Part shown: piece by piece, positions 23,883 to 36,000 of the stretch
Layout of the letters: each line of letters opens with the position of its first letter
Position numbering within the stretch: position 1 is the stretch's first letter
Origin: Cryptomeria japonica
Lineage: Eukaryota > Streptophyta > Pinopsida > Cupressales > Cupressaceae
Assembly (NCBI RefSeq): GCF_030272615.1
Contig: NC_081414.1
Coordinates: forward strand, 826,240,896-826,304,895
DNA: 64,000 bases
Reading direction: 5' to 3'
The notes under the pieces: generated by a model
What the model saw: only the letters and a program-made list of their open reading frames with translations
Told to the model about the DNA's origin: nothing
The model's database searches: none
Translations under genes and position numbers: made by a program

Positions 23883-24390
23883 TGCGGCTTGTCGCGTTGT
23901 TTCAAAGAAGATAAGATGAACTGATATAGAGTTGCCCCAGGATGGGAATGATATGCCCCCTCGAGAGATTGGATGAAAATGTCTGAAAAGATTGCAGACA
24001 ATCTCTCGATAAGAAAGACAAGATAGAATGGATTGGTCGGATAAAGTGACAAAGTCACGGGATAATGAAGACTGACTCGGGAAATGAAGGCGAGGGCTAG
24101 GGTAGGCTATAAGATAGACCACGGGAAAAAGACATCCTCATTGTCATCTACACCCTCACGAGATCACAGTGCAGAGCGAGAAAAAGAGCAGCAACAGGCA
24201 GCAGCGATGGCTTTCGTACACAGATTCGACCGCGTTCGCCGATTTCAGAGACTAGCAGAGGCAGGAGAGCTGGTAAGTACCACCAAACCTCCTCGTACTT
24301 TGACGCATTCAATTTTGTCATTAATGCATGCTAGTTAGCAATAAATGTGCTTAGGAATAGGGCACAAAAAAAGTGCAAAAAAGTGCAACC

Positions 24391-24619
24391 GCGTCTGCGT
24401 CGGTGCCAGGCACGTCTGTGTCCGCCAGGTGCGTCTGCGTCTGGAACCGCGTTTGTGTCTAATGCAGGCGTGTCTGCGTCCTTAAGGGGCGTTTGTGTGC
24501 CAAAGTCACGTTTATAAATAATGTAGGCACGTTTATGTCAAACAGGCGCGTTTGCATTGTTCAGGCATGCTTGTGCAGTCTATAGGCACGTTTGTGAGTT
24601 AGAAACGCGTTTGTGTCTG
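24391..24619 (+). repeat. GCGTCTGTGTC phrase repeats in the PMD intron
   Basis: About a dozen irregularly spaced variants of GCGTCTGCGTC/GCGTTTGTGTC on the plus strand. The same phrase is found on the opposite strand in the gag leader at 36785-36938 and 38152-38388. Confidence 0.85.
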
Positions 24620-24745
24620 AAAATGCAAGGTTTTGGTCTTCTAGGTCAAATCAGCAGTTCTGTGATGAACATACGCTGTCGATTGGATAAGCTGCTGAGA
24701 GGATACACTCAAGCAGGTCCTCTAGGAAGACTAAGATAGATCAAG

Positions 24746-25021
24746 GCACTTTGTGATGAACAGGGAGCACCAAGATAGAGTACTTTGTAATGAACAGGGA
24801 GTACCCAAAGTATGAGTAGCACTTTGTGATGAACAGGGAGTGCAAAATGTGAGTAACACTTTGTGATGAACAGGGAATGTCACACACGTAGTACTTTGTG
24901 ATGAATAGGGAGCACTACTAGGATAGATAGCAACACTTTGTGATGAACAGTGAGTGTCACTGAGATAGATGACCATATGCATTTAGATAGTGAGTAGCAT
25001 TTTGTGATGAATAGTGAATGC
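24746..25021 (+). repeat. Seven hairpin-like repeats in the PMD intron
   Basis: Seven units share the core TTTGTGATGAACAGGGA. The flanks change together: GTACT...AGTAC, GCACT...AGTGC, ACACT...AGTGT and GCATT...AATGC keep a 5-bp inverted pair, while three units show one or two mismatches. Spacing is about 35-55 bp. They precede the splice acceptor at 25057. Confidence 0.8.
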
Positions 25022-27065
25022 CACCATGACTGACATGATTAATTTGCTTGACTGCAGGAGTATTTGCCTATGTTGGAGTCACGGGAGAGATTCCCGTCGA
25101 CACAGAGATTGCGACCTGAGTTGTCATTTCAGGATAGAGCTGCCATAAAGGAGATGAGTTTGAGACACGTATTGTATGTGCCTGAGTTTCGAGCAAACAT
25201 GGGTTTGCTGACTGCGCTGGCTGAGAGATGGCATTCAGAGACATGCACATTTCATTTGCCGATGGGTGAGATGATAGTCACCCTTGAGGATGTCTATAGG
25301 ATTCTATGGATACCGATCGATGGAGAGTTGATTCCATACGATTGCGATGGAGACAGAGAGGCTTTGAGACGGGTGTTTCAGGATCCCGACCTAGAGATGA
25401 GAGCAGGACATGTGGCATGGGATACCATGACTGCGACAGGGTTAGCTTTGCCAGCTGTGATTGGAGGAGCTATCAGTGGGTTCCTATGTCTGGACAGAGT
25501 GACACGGGGGTTGGCAGTGGGCTGGGGAGGAGCACTGGAGACATTGGTGATGCAGCACACCAGATATGCGTGGGGTCCATGTGTTTTGGCCCACCTATAT
25601 TATGAGCTTCACCAGTTTGTCTACCATGGGTCAGTGGGACTGGGTTGTGGAGTGACACTACTACAGGTTTGGGCATACGAGCATCTGCCTATCATGTGAC
25701 CGATACACTTCAGAGGGAGAGGTCATGGACGGAGCTTTGTTCATCTGTACGACATGATCACGTCATAGCTTCGGATTGGCAGGTTAGAGTATTAGCGGCG
25801 AGTGATAGATGGCATTGATGTCATCATCTGGAGGCCGTATCTGGGATGCGAGGAGTGGGAGGATGACACAGTGGAGCTGCCTTACACCTTTCAAAGCAGG
25901 TATTTGATTGGGCGGATGCCCTATATACTGGAGAGGCAGATGGTAGACAGGATTGGCCGACAGTTTGGCCGAATCCAGCGGATGCCACGAGGCTCGGGTA
26001 TGTATGCCCGTACAGTTAGGGATCGGGCGCAGTTCGGGCCTTTATTATCATATGATCAGGCAGTCACACAGCTGGCAGAGATGATACCCCTTCCTTGGGA
26101 CATGTGGCCTGAGATTGAAGATGCCAGGATGGATGCAGAGTATACAGCGTATTGGGCCGAGTATCCATTCCCCCAATTGACAGATCCAGGAGAGCTACTG
26201 GATGGAGATGGAGGAGGAGATGATGATGATGATGGTGGGGGTGATGGGGGTAGAGGTCGACGGCGGCAGAGGGGAGTAGTTGGGGAGAGGAGGATGGCAC
26301 CTCAGAGAGGGTGGACAGGAGGGACAGGCCCAGGTGGTGAGGGGTCGCGGTAGAGTGCCCCTGTAGGTACCAGCAGCACAGGGTCCTAGAGCATAGGGAC
26401 AGAGACAGGGACAGGTGCAGGGACAGGTGCTAGTACAGGCACAGGGATAGAGACAGGTACAGGGACCTAGGCATGTACTGAGATAGGTACCTGTTTAGGC
26501 ACCAGTATAGGTACAAGGACAGGTACAGGGGCAGGCACCCGCAGAGGGAGAGCCACGGGTAGAGGCAGAGGCAGAGGAGGTTGACCCAGTGGAGGCTGAC
26601 CTGCTGGATCTGAGGGAGATCTGCCAGGGCTAGGCAGATGAGATTCAGAATCTAGAGAGGGAGAGGGATCGGCTCAAGATCAGGCTCAGGGATACTGAGT
26701 GGGAGAGGGATCAGGCGATTCAGCGCTATACTGAGGCTGAGACAGTGCTGAGGGTAGGAAGGCAGGCAGTGGAGGACACAGGAGTAGGCTACGCATATGT
26801 CCTGCGAGCTGAAGAGGAGATTGCCTACTGGAGGGACCTGTATTATGGTGTCGTGCTAGCAAATCAGCGGGTGAGGGGCTTCCATAGACCATCGCGGACA
26901 GCGACAGCTATGGGAGGGAGTCGGAGGAGATAGGCATCGAGTGGTGGGGTCATGGGTCCTCCACCACCACTAGACAGGCAGGGTGATCCTGGAGCAGGTC
27001 CTTCTAGGGCTCAGATTCCATCGAGGCCAGGCGGCTCTGAGGGAGGGAGTTCATCATAGCCATAG

Positions 27066-28771
27066 AGGGCTCCCTTGTATCAATATTTGTACCATTTTTT
27101 GTATTGTAGACACCTGCGGGTGATTGTAGCCATATGATTTTTTGACATCATTGTATCATGACATTTTTGATTATATATATGAGAGATGATTCATTTTTGC
27201 GGCCGCTATATGCATGTGTACCTATGTGATGAGATGTTCTTAGAATGTATGCTTATGATATGGATGCAAATATGTATATAATGCAATGCAATATTTTTGT
27301 TCTTTTATGATTCTATATGTTATGCTAATGCAAATGTGAATGTATGTAATGCAGATGAATATGATAATGCAAATGATTATTGTGTTAACAGGTGTTGTGT
27401 GCAGGATGTGATGCAGTTGTGATATCTAGATGTATGTATGAAATGCTTATATGTGGTAATGTAGGTGCAACTACATGAAATGCAAATGTTTTTGGTGTGT
27501 CATTATACTCAGTCATGTGATAGTGGGCTACGTGGACTCGAGAAGGATGATAGAAGTCAATCAAGAAAGGGGGGATGAAAGACAGAAGATATGAAAGTGA
27601 AAGAGCTTCTTGTGCGTTATCATCATTGAGCTTTATTATGGCAAGAAAAATAGGTTATGACAATCGAGGCATATGTTCGACCCAGAAAGTCATTGTACCT
27701 GTTTGCATGGAGATAAGACAGTCACAAACAAGGAATGCCCCAGTTCACACTAGACTCACAGTGTCCTTATATCCTCGGACAAGTCATAGCATTACTAAAA
27801 GACAATCCACTATCAGCAAATACAAATAGGTGACGATACCCCATCCTCACCTTTCTAGTCAAAGACATCCTGGAGATATAATCTCTAGTCAGAGACATCC
27901 CGGAAAAGCTAAAAGACATGTCACCAAAAGATAAAATCAAAAGAAAACCAAGACTCGACACCAACATCCACTATAGTCCTCAAGTTTAGTGTCTCTTGTC
28001 ACCTGTATAAGTCTTATTTGATTGTGGTCACAATGTTCACTTTCACAGAAAGGATAGATAGCACTGAACCATAATGTTGTCTGAGTCTGTTGAAAGATTT
28101 GATTTGTTGAAGCCCATTGTTGCTGCTGTGTCTCATCTGAAACTGACTGAATCTATGAAACTGATACTTTATTGTGGAGAAGACGAAACTTTATTGCGGA
28201 TCTGCGATGCAAATGTTGCTTTATTGCGGATTGTATGCGGATAGACTGAAGGAAGCTGGAAGAAACTATACTCCTCGAAACATGTGATGTTCTCAGTTCC
28301 ACACCCATCACTAGACGTAGGATTTGCCTTAGCCACAGATAGGGTCTGATTTATTATGGATGGAAAAGAAGTGAAAAAAAAAGGGAGGTTTATTATGAAT
28401 GGCTAACCAATCTTGGGTAGATCAATAACAAGCCATGATGGGAATGGGTAAGTTTATTATGAACGAATAGGTTGTAAGTGTGTGCAAAGTGAATGGATGA
28501 AAGTGAATCCTAAAGGAGGGAGGAGCAATGTCTCTATGCATGGCGCTGGTGACCCAGTTTTCACCATGGTACTTGCCCAGGGTGCCACCGAAGTGGTTTT
28601 CACCGTTGGACGAAATTATTTCTCTTTACTTTTTTCAATTTTTCAATGTTTTTTTTGTGTCACAAGGCGCCTGTTTGCCAGGTTTTCACCAAGTAATGAT
28701 TTTTTTGTTTCATAATTTTTTTGTATTTTTTTTATTTTTTTTGTATTTTTGAATTAGGATATTCCGACGAG
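27066..28771. other. Element A interval between PMD and integrase genes, with TTTATT phrase repeats
   Basis: No gene on either strand. Six variants of a phrase CTTTATTGCGGAT/GTTTATTATGAATGG lie at 28168, 28190, 28220, 28350, 28389 and 28453. 28600-28750 is T-rich. Both 3' ends (PMD from the left, integrase from the right) converge here, so it may hold both terminators or poly(A) sites. Confidence 0.5.
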
Positions 28772-29899
28772 CTATGTGCAGAACCTGCGAAGGTGCATGC
28801 TATTGATAGGATCCTCCAAAGGTTCACCTTTTGTAGTTGAGAGCTGATATGCCCCAGAGCCATATACTGCTGTGATGATGTAAGGACCAAGCCAGTTTGG
28901 TTCAAACTTGCCCTTCTTTTCTCTGTCTTGCTGATTCTTGGGGTTTTCTCTGAGAACCAAGTCACCTACCTCAAATGTTTGAGGCTTGACCTTGTGATTA
29001 TAGCTGCGACTCATTCGTTGTTGGTAAGCCTTGAGATGATTAAAAACAATTTGTCTCCGTTCATCCAACAGTTCTAGTTCTTGTAAGCGAGAGACCCTGT
29101 AGTCTTCATCAGTGATGATGTTTTGCAAAGAGACCCGTAAAGAGGGTAACTTGACCTCAATAGGCAAGATGGCTTCAGTGCCGTAGACAAGTGAATATGG
29201 TGTAGCTCCTGTAGGTGTACGGACACTTGTGCGGTAGGCCCAAAGTGCAGGATTGAGTTGGATATGCCAGTTATGGCCAGCGTCGTCGACTGTCTTCTTG
29301 AGGATTTTAAGGATTGTTTTATTAGATGCCTCAGCTTGGCCATTACCTTGGGGGTAATATGGTGTGGAGAAATGATGGGAAATATGGAAGCGGTCACAGA
29401 GTTCATGAACATCCTGATTTTTGAAGGGATGCCCGTTATCAGTAATAATGGACTTAGGAATACCATATCGGCAAATGATATAGTTAAGGATGAAAGTAGC
29501 AATTTGTTTTCCAGTGACTTGTGTGAGAGGTATGGCTTCAATCCACTTTGTGAAGTACTCTATGGCTGTGATAATGAATTTATGACCATTGGAAGAAGGA
29601 GGGTGAATCTTGCCTATGAGATCGAGTCCCCACTGACAAAAGGGCCAAGGAGACGCAAGTGGTTGTAGTTCTTGTGCCGGCGCATGTATGAGGTCTCCAT
29701 GAATTTGACATTGCTTACATTTCTTGACAAACTGATATGAGTCTTTCTCCATATTGGGCCAGTAATATCCAGTCCTGATGAGTTTCTTGGCCAAGGTAGG
29801 ACCACTAGTATGCGGACCACATATCCCTTCATGCACTTAACGTAACACAATCTGAGCTTCGTCACTTTCTAAACATCTAAGAAGAGTGCCATCTAGACC
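28772..29899 (-). pseudogene. Element A integrase
   Basis: DDE integrase that would insert the reverse-transcribed DNA. The minus-strand frame begins just after a TGA at 29900. An in-frame TAA at 29837-29839 breaks it before HEGICG. A zinc-binding HHCC segment follows (HEGICGPH ... CKQCQIHG), then the catalytic core with D in WGLDLIGKI, D in IITDNGHPF and E in GNGQAEASNK. A C-terminal barrel follows (FEVGDLVLRE, FEPNWLGPYIITAVYGSGAY) ending HLRRFCT at 28772. The D, D, E residues are all present. It is continuous in frame with the RNase H and RT upstream. Confidence 0.93.
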
Positions 29900-31153
29900 T
29901 CATCGGTATAGGATATCAGCTAGAATGACATATCGAGAGGATTGGCGAATGAAAGTGCGGCGTTGGTTGTTTGATAGATCAGGAGGTAAGATATTGTCGC
30001 GAAGATATGTAAAAATGGAACCATATAACTGGGATTCAAGACCAACAACGCATATCATTTCAGTAGGAGTGATCTCATATGAAGGAACCAACAGGTTGTC
30101 TACCAAGAACTCATAGCAGGTCTCATTTTGAGGTAGATCAATTAGTGAAGCAATTGTAGCCATGGCATCTGCAGCACGATTTTGCTCTCTTGGTATCTGC
30201 TCAAAATCTATCTTTGTAAAGTGTTGTTTCAGATCATCCACCAGTTGCTTGTAAGGCAGTAATTTTTCATCTTTTGTTTGGTAATCATCAATTGCTTGAT
30301 GGATAACAAGTTGGGAGTCTCCAAAAACACGAAGTTCCTGGATCTTCCATTGAACTGCAATTCGTAATCCTGTTGTTAATGCCTCATATTCCGCTATATT
30401 GTTGGTGCAAGGAAATGATAAGTGGTATGATTTTGGTATAGAATCGCCTTGAGGAGTTATAAAGAGAATACCAGCTCCTGCCCCATGTTGTGTGTATGAG
30501 CCATCAAAGTATAGTTGCCATGGCTTTGTATGTGATATTGTTAAAATGGATTCATCTGGAAATTCTGAAATTAGAGGAACATCATCTATCATGGGAGCAT
30601 CTGCTAATTGATCCGCGATGGCTTGTCCTTTTATTGCTTTTCTATCCACATACTCGATGTCGAATTCACTCAATATCATTACCCATTTGGCCAGTCACCC
30701 AGTAAGTGTAGCTTTGTTGAGAAGGTACTTTAATGGATCAATTCTTGCAATCAACTTAGTCTTCTGAGTGAGCATATAATGTCGTAATTTTTGTGAAGCA
30801 AAGACCACAGCGAGACATGCACGCTCGATTGGTGTGTAGTTTAGCTCATATCCCACCAATGTGCGACTGATATAGTATACTGCTTTTTCCTTGCCGTCAG
30901 CTATTTGTTGCACTAGGAGTGCCCCCAGTGCTATTGGAGTAGCTGATATGTATAGTAACAGTGGTTGATCTGGAACTAGTGGCATCAGAACTGGCAGATT
31001 TAGAAGATAATCTTTGAGCGTCTGGAAAGCCTGTTGACAGTTGTCATCCCATTTGAATTTGATGTTTTTATGTAGCAGGTGCTGAAAAGGATTACACTTA
31101 TCCGCCAGTTGTGCTATGAATCTTCGTATGGACTGGAGTCTTCCTTGTAAGGA
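29900..31153 (-). pseudogene. Element A RNase H plus archaeal-type second RNase H
   Basis: In frame with RT, two domains follow the stop at 31154. The first is the gypsy RNase H: LLLYISATPIALGALLVQQ, then VYYISRTLVGYELNYTPIE and FASQKLRHYMLTQKTKLI. It is broken by TGA at 30695 in the TG-LAKWVM context, where CGA (Arg) is expected. The second is an RNase HI-like domain typical of Tat elements: QLYFDGSYTQHGAGAG, NNIAEYEALTTGLRIA, VFGDSQLVIHQ and NRAADAMATIAS, holding the D, E, D, D acidic set. The frame ends at TGA 29900-29902, again where CGA is expected before GLDGTLLRCL. The extra RNase H is the lineage marker. Confidence 0.92.
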
Positions 31154-33040
31154 TCAAAGTTTACTGATATTTCTTGGTGGTTGCATTTCCAAGATAGCTT
31201 TGACTTTTGCTGGATCTGCTTCAATTCCTCTTTTGGATACAATGAATCCTAGGAGTTTCCCGGAGGTTACTCCAAAGACACATTTCTTGGGGTTTAATCT
31301 TACTTTGTACTTTTCCAACCGATCAAAGACGACTGAAAGTATGTCCAAATGTGTATTTCTGTCTATTGATTTACCCAGGAGATTATCAACATAATCTTCC
31401 ACAGTTACATGCATGAGATCATGAAAAATAGTAGTCATAGCTCTTTGATATGTAGCACCTGCATTTTTCAGCCCAAAGGGCATGACATTCCAATAGAAAG
31501 TTCCCCACGGACAAGTGAATGATGTTTTGTGTTGATCCTCGGGTGCAATTCTTATCTGATTATAGCTAGAGAATCCATCCATTAATGATAGCATTTCATG
31601 ACCTGCTGTGAGATCAACGATCAAGTCAATGTTTGGTAATGGGAAGTCATCTTTCGGACAAGATTTGTTGATGTCTCTGAAATCTGTGCAAATTCTAATG
31701 CTGCGATCTGGTTTACTGACAGGTACCAAATTGGAGATCCATTCGGGATAATCAATTGGGCGTATGAATCCGACATCGAGTAATTTCTCAAGCTCTGCTT
31801 TGACTAGTAATGCCACTTGTGGATGCATTTTTCTTAATTTCTGTTTTACTGGTTTTGCCCCCGGTTTGACTGTCAGATGATGCATTACCAAATCCGGATC
31901 CAGACCAGACATATCAGCGTATGACCATGCAAAGTTGATTTGTCGTTCTTTGAAGAAGCTTATGAATTTTGATCGTTCGGACTCTGTTAATGATTGAGCC
32001 AGGAATATGTTGTGTGGAACCTCTTCTGTACCGATGTTTGTTTTGATAGTCTCCTCTACCAACATGGATGATTTTTCCTCATATGATGCTAGGAGAATGT
32101 CGAGCCTTCCATCTTCGGGCGCCTCAAAGAGGTTTTCAACCTCAGATACGTCCTTTCTTTTTACTTTTTTGGGATCAGATAGCGCCACAGCGTGGTTTTC
32201 GCCATAAGACCCTTGATTTGTTCTTATTTTCACATTTTTGCGACTGGAAGGTCCGACACCCTCACCAAAATATGCCACGCTATTGAGTTCTATGGTGTAT
32301 CCTACTTTGTGGTCCCCAGGGGGAAGATCATCTCGTATGCCAAGATAGTCAAAAATAGCTTTGTCATTTTGAAATGTGTCAAATTGTGCTGGTCCTTCAT
32401 AATCCCAGTCAATGAGTTGGTGGTGAACAAGGGGAAGGCCTTTAATGTTTTCGGAGTTTGCAGGGCTAAGAGTGAAGATATGGTTATATTTGGGTATATC
32501 AAGGCAATCATCGAGGTCATCGATGGCACTCTCCTCATCAGTTTCGATCGCAGGCGAATCCCAATTGTCGTTACTAGTAGCGCCTTCCGGGACAGGTGTC
32601 CTCATCCTATGTGATTTCAACTTAGAACCTTGAGACGAAGACTATGCGGAATCCTTATGGGTTGTTTCTTGACCAACTCTGAACTTTTTATAAAATTCCT
32701 CTTCTTCTGTGGGTTCATCTGGCTCTCTGAATGTCTCGGTGAGCTCGTAGTCACTAGAGGATTTGTCTGAACCCCATTCCCATTTGTTGGAATCTGTGGA
32801 ATAGTAATCTTCTTGTTGAACTTTGGCAACTTTGATTTGTGATGCCTCTTCTGTCCTTTTAGTGTGGATCTTGGAAGTCAGAAAACCAAGTCCCTTTGAG
32901 TGTTCTCTTCTTACAGTCAATTCAGGTTGTAGGGGTTCCATGACGCCTTCTTTGCGTAACCCAAGAGGGCTTTTTGCATCATACCCAAATTTTTGTAGAA
33001 TCTTGAAGCCTTTGCCATATTTCTCACAAGGTATATTGAT
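31154..33040 (-). pseudogene. Element A G-patch segment and reverse transcriptase (catalytic YVDD mutated to YVDN)
   Basis: After the TAG at 33041 the same frame continues into KYGKGFKILQKFGYD...SPLG, a G-patch-like glycine pattern. A linker broken by TAG at 32642 (CAG expected) follows, and then RT from 31880 downward. RT motifs: LVPVSKPDRSIRICTDFRDI, DDFPLPNIDLIVD, SLMDGFSSYNQIRI with the first catalytic Asp, WNVMPFGLKNAGATYQRAM, then EDYVDNLLGKS at 31382-31393. The last Asp of the expected YVDD is Asn (GAT to AAT). Related element B keeps YVDD. The frame ends with TGA at 31154 where CGA is expected. This RT should be inactive. Confidence 0.93.
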
Positions 33041-36000
33041 CTAATCATGTGTGTCATCTTCAATGTCTTTATAGAGCATTTTGTATAAATCTTCCTCTTC
33101 CAGTTCGCCCCATCTTTGAAAGGTAGTAGGATCCCATTTGAGTATCATGATGGATATTTGCTTGTTAGGATGTGGCCTTCCATATTCTTTTGGAGAGCTC
33201 ATGACTTGTCGTAAATACATGGTTTGATTTAAAGTGTATTCTCCCATGCCTTTGTCTTGAAATTTGCCTTTAAGTTCACCTTGTTTTGATGTCGAAGGTT
33301 TCAATGACTCAGGGTCAATGTATGTCGAAGAACGAACAGCCTCACGATTACTGGGAATGATGGTCTCTGTATGTGATCTCAGGTTATTGCAATATATGAA
33401 CGGATTAGGATCACCGTTAACTGTTACCTCGACTCCATTATGAGGAAACTTAATGCATTGATGATATGTCGATGGGACTGCCCTCATTTCATGAATCCAA
33501 GGACATCCTAGCAATATGTTATAAGTGAGATCTAAATCCAGGACCTGACAAACCACATCCTTTGTAATTGGCCCAATTCTTAGAGGTAAGGTGACTATGC
33601 CCTTGGATGAGCGTTCTTCATCATCATATGCCTTGATGGTAATTTGATTCTTTGAATTCATAGCTTTATCGGAATATCCCAATTGTTTAATGGTGCTCAA
33701 TGTACAAATGTTTAGACCAGCTCCTCCATCTATCAGGACTCGCTTTATTCGATGCTTGTGTATGAAGGCTTCTATATGTAATGGTGCATTATGTGGCTGA
33801 CTTATGGAGGCGTCATCAACTTCTGTGAATGTAAGGGAATGTGGAATGGAAAGGTATCCCACCATGGCTTGAAACTGGTCCACATTCAGATCAGTAGGAA
33901 CGGCGGTGTCTCTTAAGATTTGGTCAAGAATAGCTTTATGAGCGAAGGATATACGTAAGAGCTCAAGGATGGAGATGAGCGCAGGTGTCTTCCCTAACTG
34001 TTCTACAAGGTCATACTCAGGTTTGGTTGATGAAGAAGCCGTATTTTTAGTTGAAGCACCTGGCAAAGTAATTTTACCTTGACGAGTTGTAACATGACAT
34101 TCAGAGGTAGGTTCGGAAAAAGATCCAACACCTCTTAGAACAATCTTGGGTCGTTGAGGATGATTCTCAGGGTTTTTGTTTTTGATGGTAATAGTAGAGA
34201 TATGATTATCCATCAAGATATGATTGATAGTTGAGTCATAGTTGTAAGGTGCTCTAGTATAGTTGGCCTGATCATCTGTGACTTGGGCTTTTCCTTTGTC
34301 ATGCTTTGGGAATGGTTCCTTAAACATCTCATGTTCTTGATTAGACGAATGTCCCTCAATCTCAATGTCACCTCTATCAATGAGATCTTGCATGATATTC
34401 TTCAGTCGATGGCAATTTCCTGTCTTATGACCCTTGCTCTTATGAAACTCACAATACTCATCATCATTCCACCAATTTGGTTTGACCTTTGGTTCATATG
34501 GAGGAAAATCTGGAACTGTGATCACTTTGTTTGCCACTAGCTTTTTGAAGACTGATTCAAGTGGTTCTCCCAATGGGGTGTACTTCCTTCGTGATCTGGA
34601 AGTTGTTTGAGTATTCACTTGATTGTTTGTAGAACTTGATCCAGAAAAGATGAACTTGGGTCTCACTATATTGGCATCAACAACACCATCATTGACTGTG
34701 TTCTTGTTTTTATTCCAAAATCTTGGCTTGTCTTTTCCTTTAAAGTCATCTTTGTTTTCCTTGAATAGCTTGATGACTCCTTGTTCAATTAAGACCTTTT
34801 CTGTTGCTAAGCCCTTTTCAATAACATCCTTGAAGGTGGACAAACAAGCTTTCCTTAGATCATAGCCAATATCCTTGTTAACATTTTGGGTGAACATCTC
34901 TACCATTTGTTTTTGTGGAATTTCACAAGAGCATCTGCTGGCTAGATTTCTCCATCTTTGTAAAAATGATGCAAAATATTCTCCCTCTTTTTGCTTGGTG
35001 TTGCACAAAGTAGTGACTGATATGTCTGTCTCTATGTTGTAGGAGAAATGTTGAATAAATTCCTCTGCTAAGTCACCCCATGACTTAATACCAGGAGGTA
35101 ATTGAGAGAACCATTCCATAGCTTGATCGCCTAAGCTTTGTGGGAATAACCTCATCAAATATGTTTCTTCTGCCGCTACCTCTATGCAAGCTGTGAAAAA
35201 TTGTCGTATGTGTGCCTTGGGGTCTCCTTTTCCTCTATACTTGTCAAATTTTGGCATCACAAAGTGTGCCAGAAATGGAGGCATTGGAATGCTCTTATCA
35301 AATGGATAAGGACATATGTCTCTCATAGTGTATGTTGGTTTTGGTGTACTCATGTCCTCCATTTTCTTTTGTAAATCTCTGATTTGTTGCTCCAAATTAT
35401 TCTTAGGTGGTGATCGATTTCTTGTAGCATACCCCATGTTTGGGACACCAATTTGAGGAGGAGCTTGTTGCATGTATGGATGATATTGATCATAGACATG
35501 TTCATATGGAGGAGGTTTATATTGATGTGGCATATAGGGAGCACTTGGTATAGCTTCATGTTGAGGAACCCCATATCTATTTTGTGCATATATACCATAT
35601 TCTATAGGCACGTCGGGTTCTATTGTGTTGCCCCCAAATTTGACATGAGGTTTCCTTGTGTCCAAATTTTGAGCATGCCTTTGAGTGTCCAATTGTTTTG
35701 ATTGATCCATAGCTTGAGCATGTGATTGAGCATATCTGTCTGCATAAGACTTCCATAATGGTCTACGAAGGTAAGTATCATATGTTTGACCATGTGTATG
35801 TGGGACTTTTGGTTTTTGAAGCAAAGTTGATGGTGATTCAGGTACCATATGCGATCCTCTATTTCCTCCACTATTGGGTCTCCTTTGATCCATGTTGGAG
35901 TGAGTTTGTTGCGAGGGTCGGTTTCCAATAAGTTGAGACATGTCAAAGTCATGAGGTATTTTAGCTCCACTTTGTGCCATCATGTGTAAGAAGTATTGTC

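Larger units (their letters stand above)
24207..27065 (+). pseudogene. Plant mobile domain (PMD, aminotransferase-like) gene carried antisense in retrotransposon A
   Basis: Exon 1 (24207-24272) encodes MAFVHRFDRVRRFQRLAEAG and ends at a GTAAGT donor. A 785-bp intron ends in TGCAG at 25057, and exon 2 continues in phase 0. Exon 2 shows the PMD signature: LLTALAERWHSETCTFHLP, then GEMIVTLEDVYRILWIPIDGE, a Gly-rich middle, and WAYEHLPI followed by VIDGIDVIIWRPYLGCEEW. PMD proteins include MAIL1/MAIN-type silencing factors and transposon-borne relatives. Stops at 25697 (TGA), 25766 and 25793 (TAG) lie in frame, with no indel across the core. After a frame change near 26340 the protein continues as a Gln/Val/Gly repeat (VQGQVQGQ) and a charged C-terminal helix (NLERERDRLKIRLRDTEWER), broken by seven more TAGs where CAG is expected. 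Now a pseudogene. It lies between integrase and the 3' LTR on the opposite strand. Confidence 0.85.

Noticed and set aside
25064-25699. Treating the first PMD open stretch as a complete short gene
   Set aside because: The same frame continues with matching PMD text beyond the TGA at 25697 to 26353, and exon 1 joins in phase 0 upstream. The short frame is an artefact of decay.
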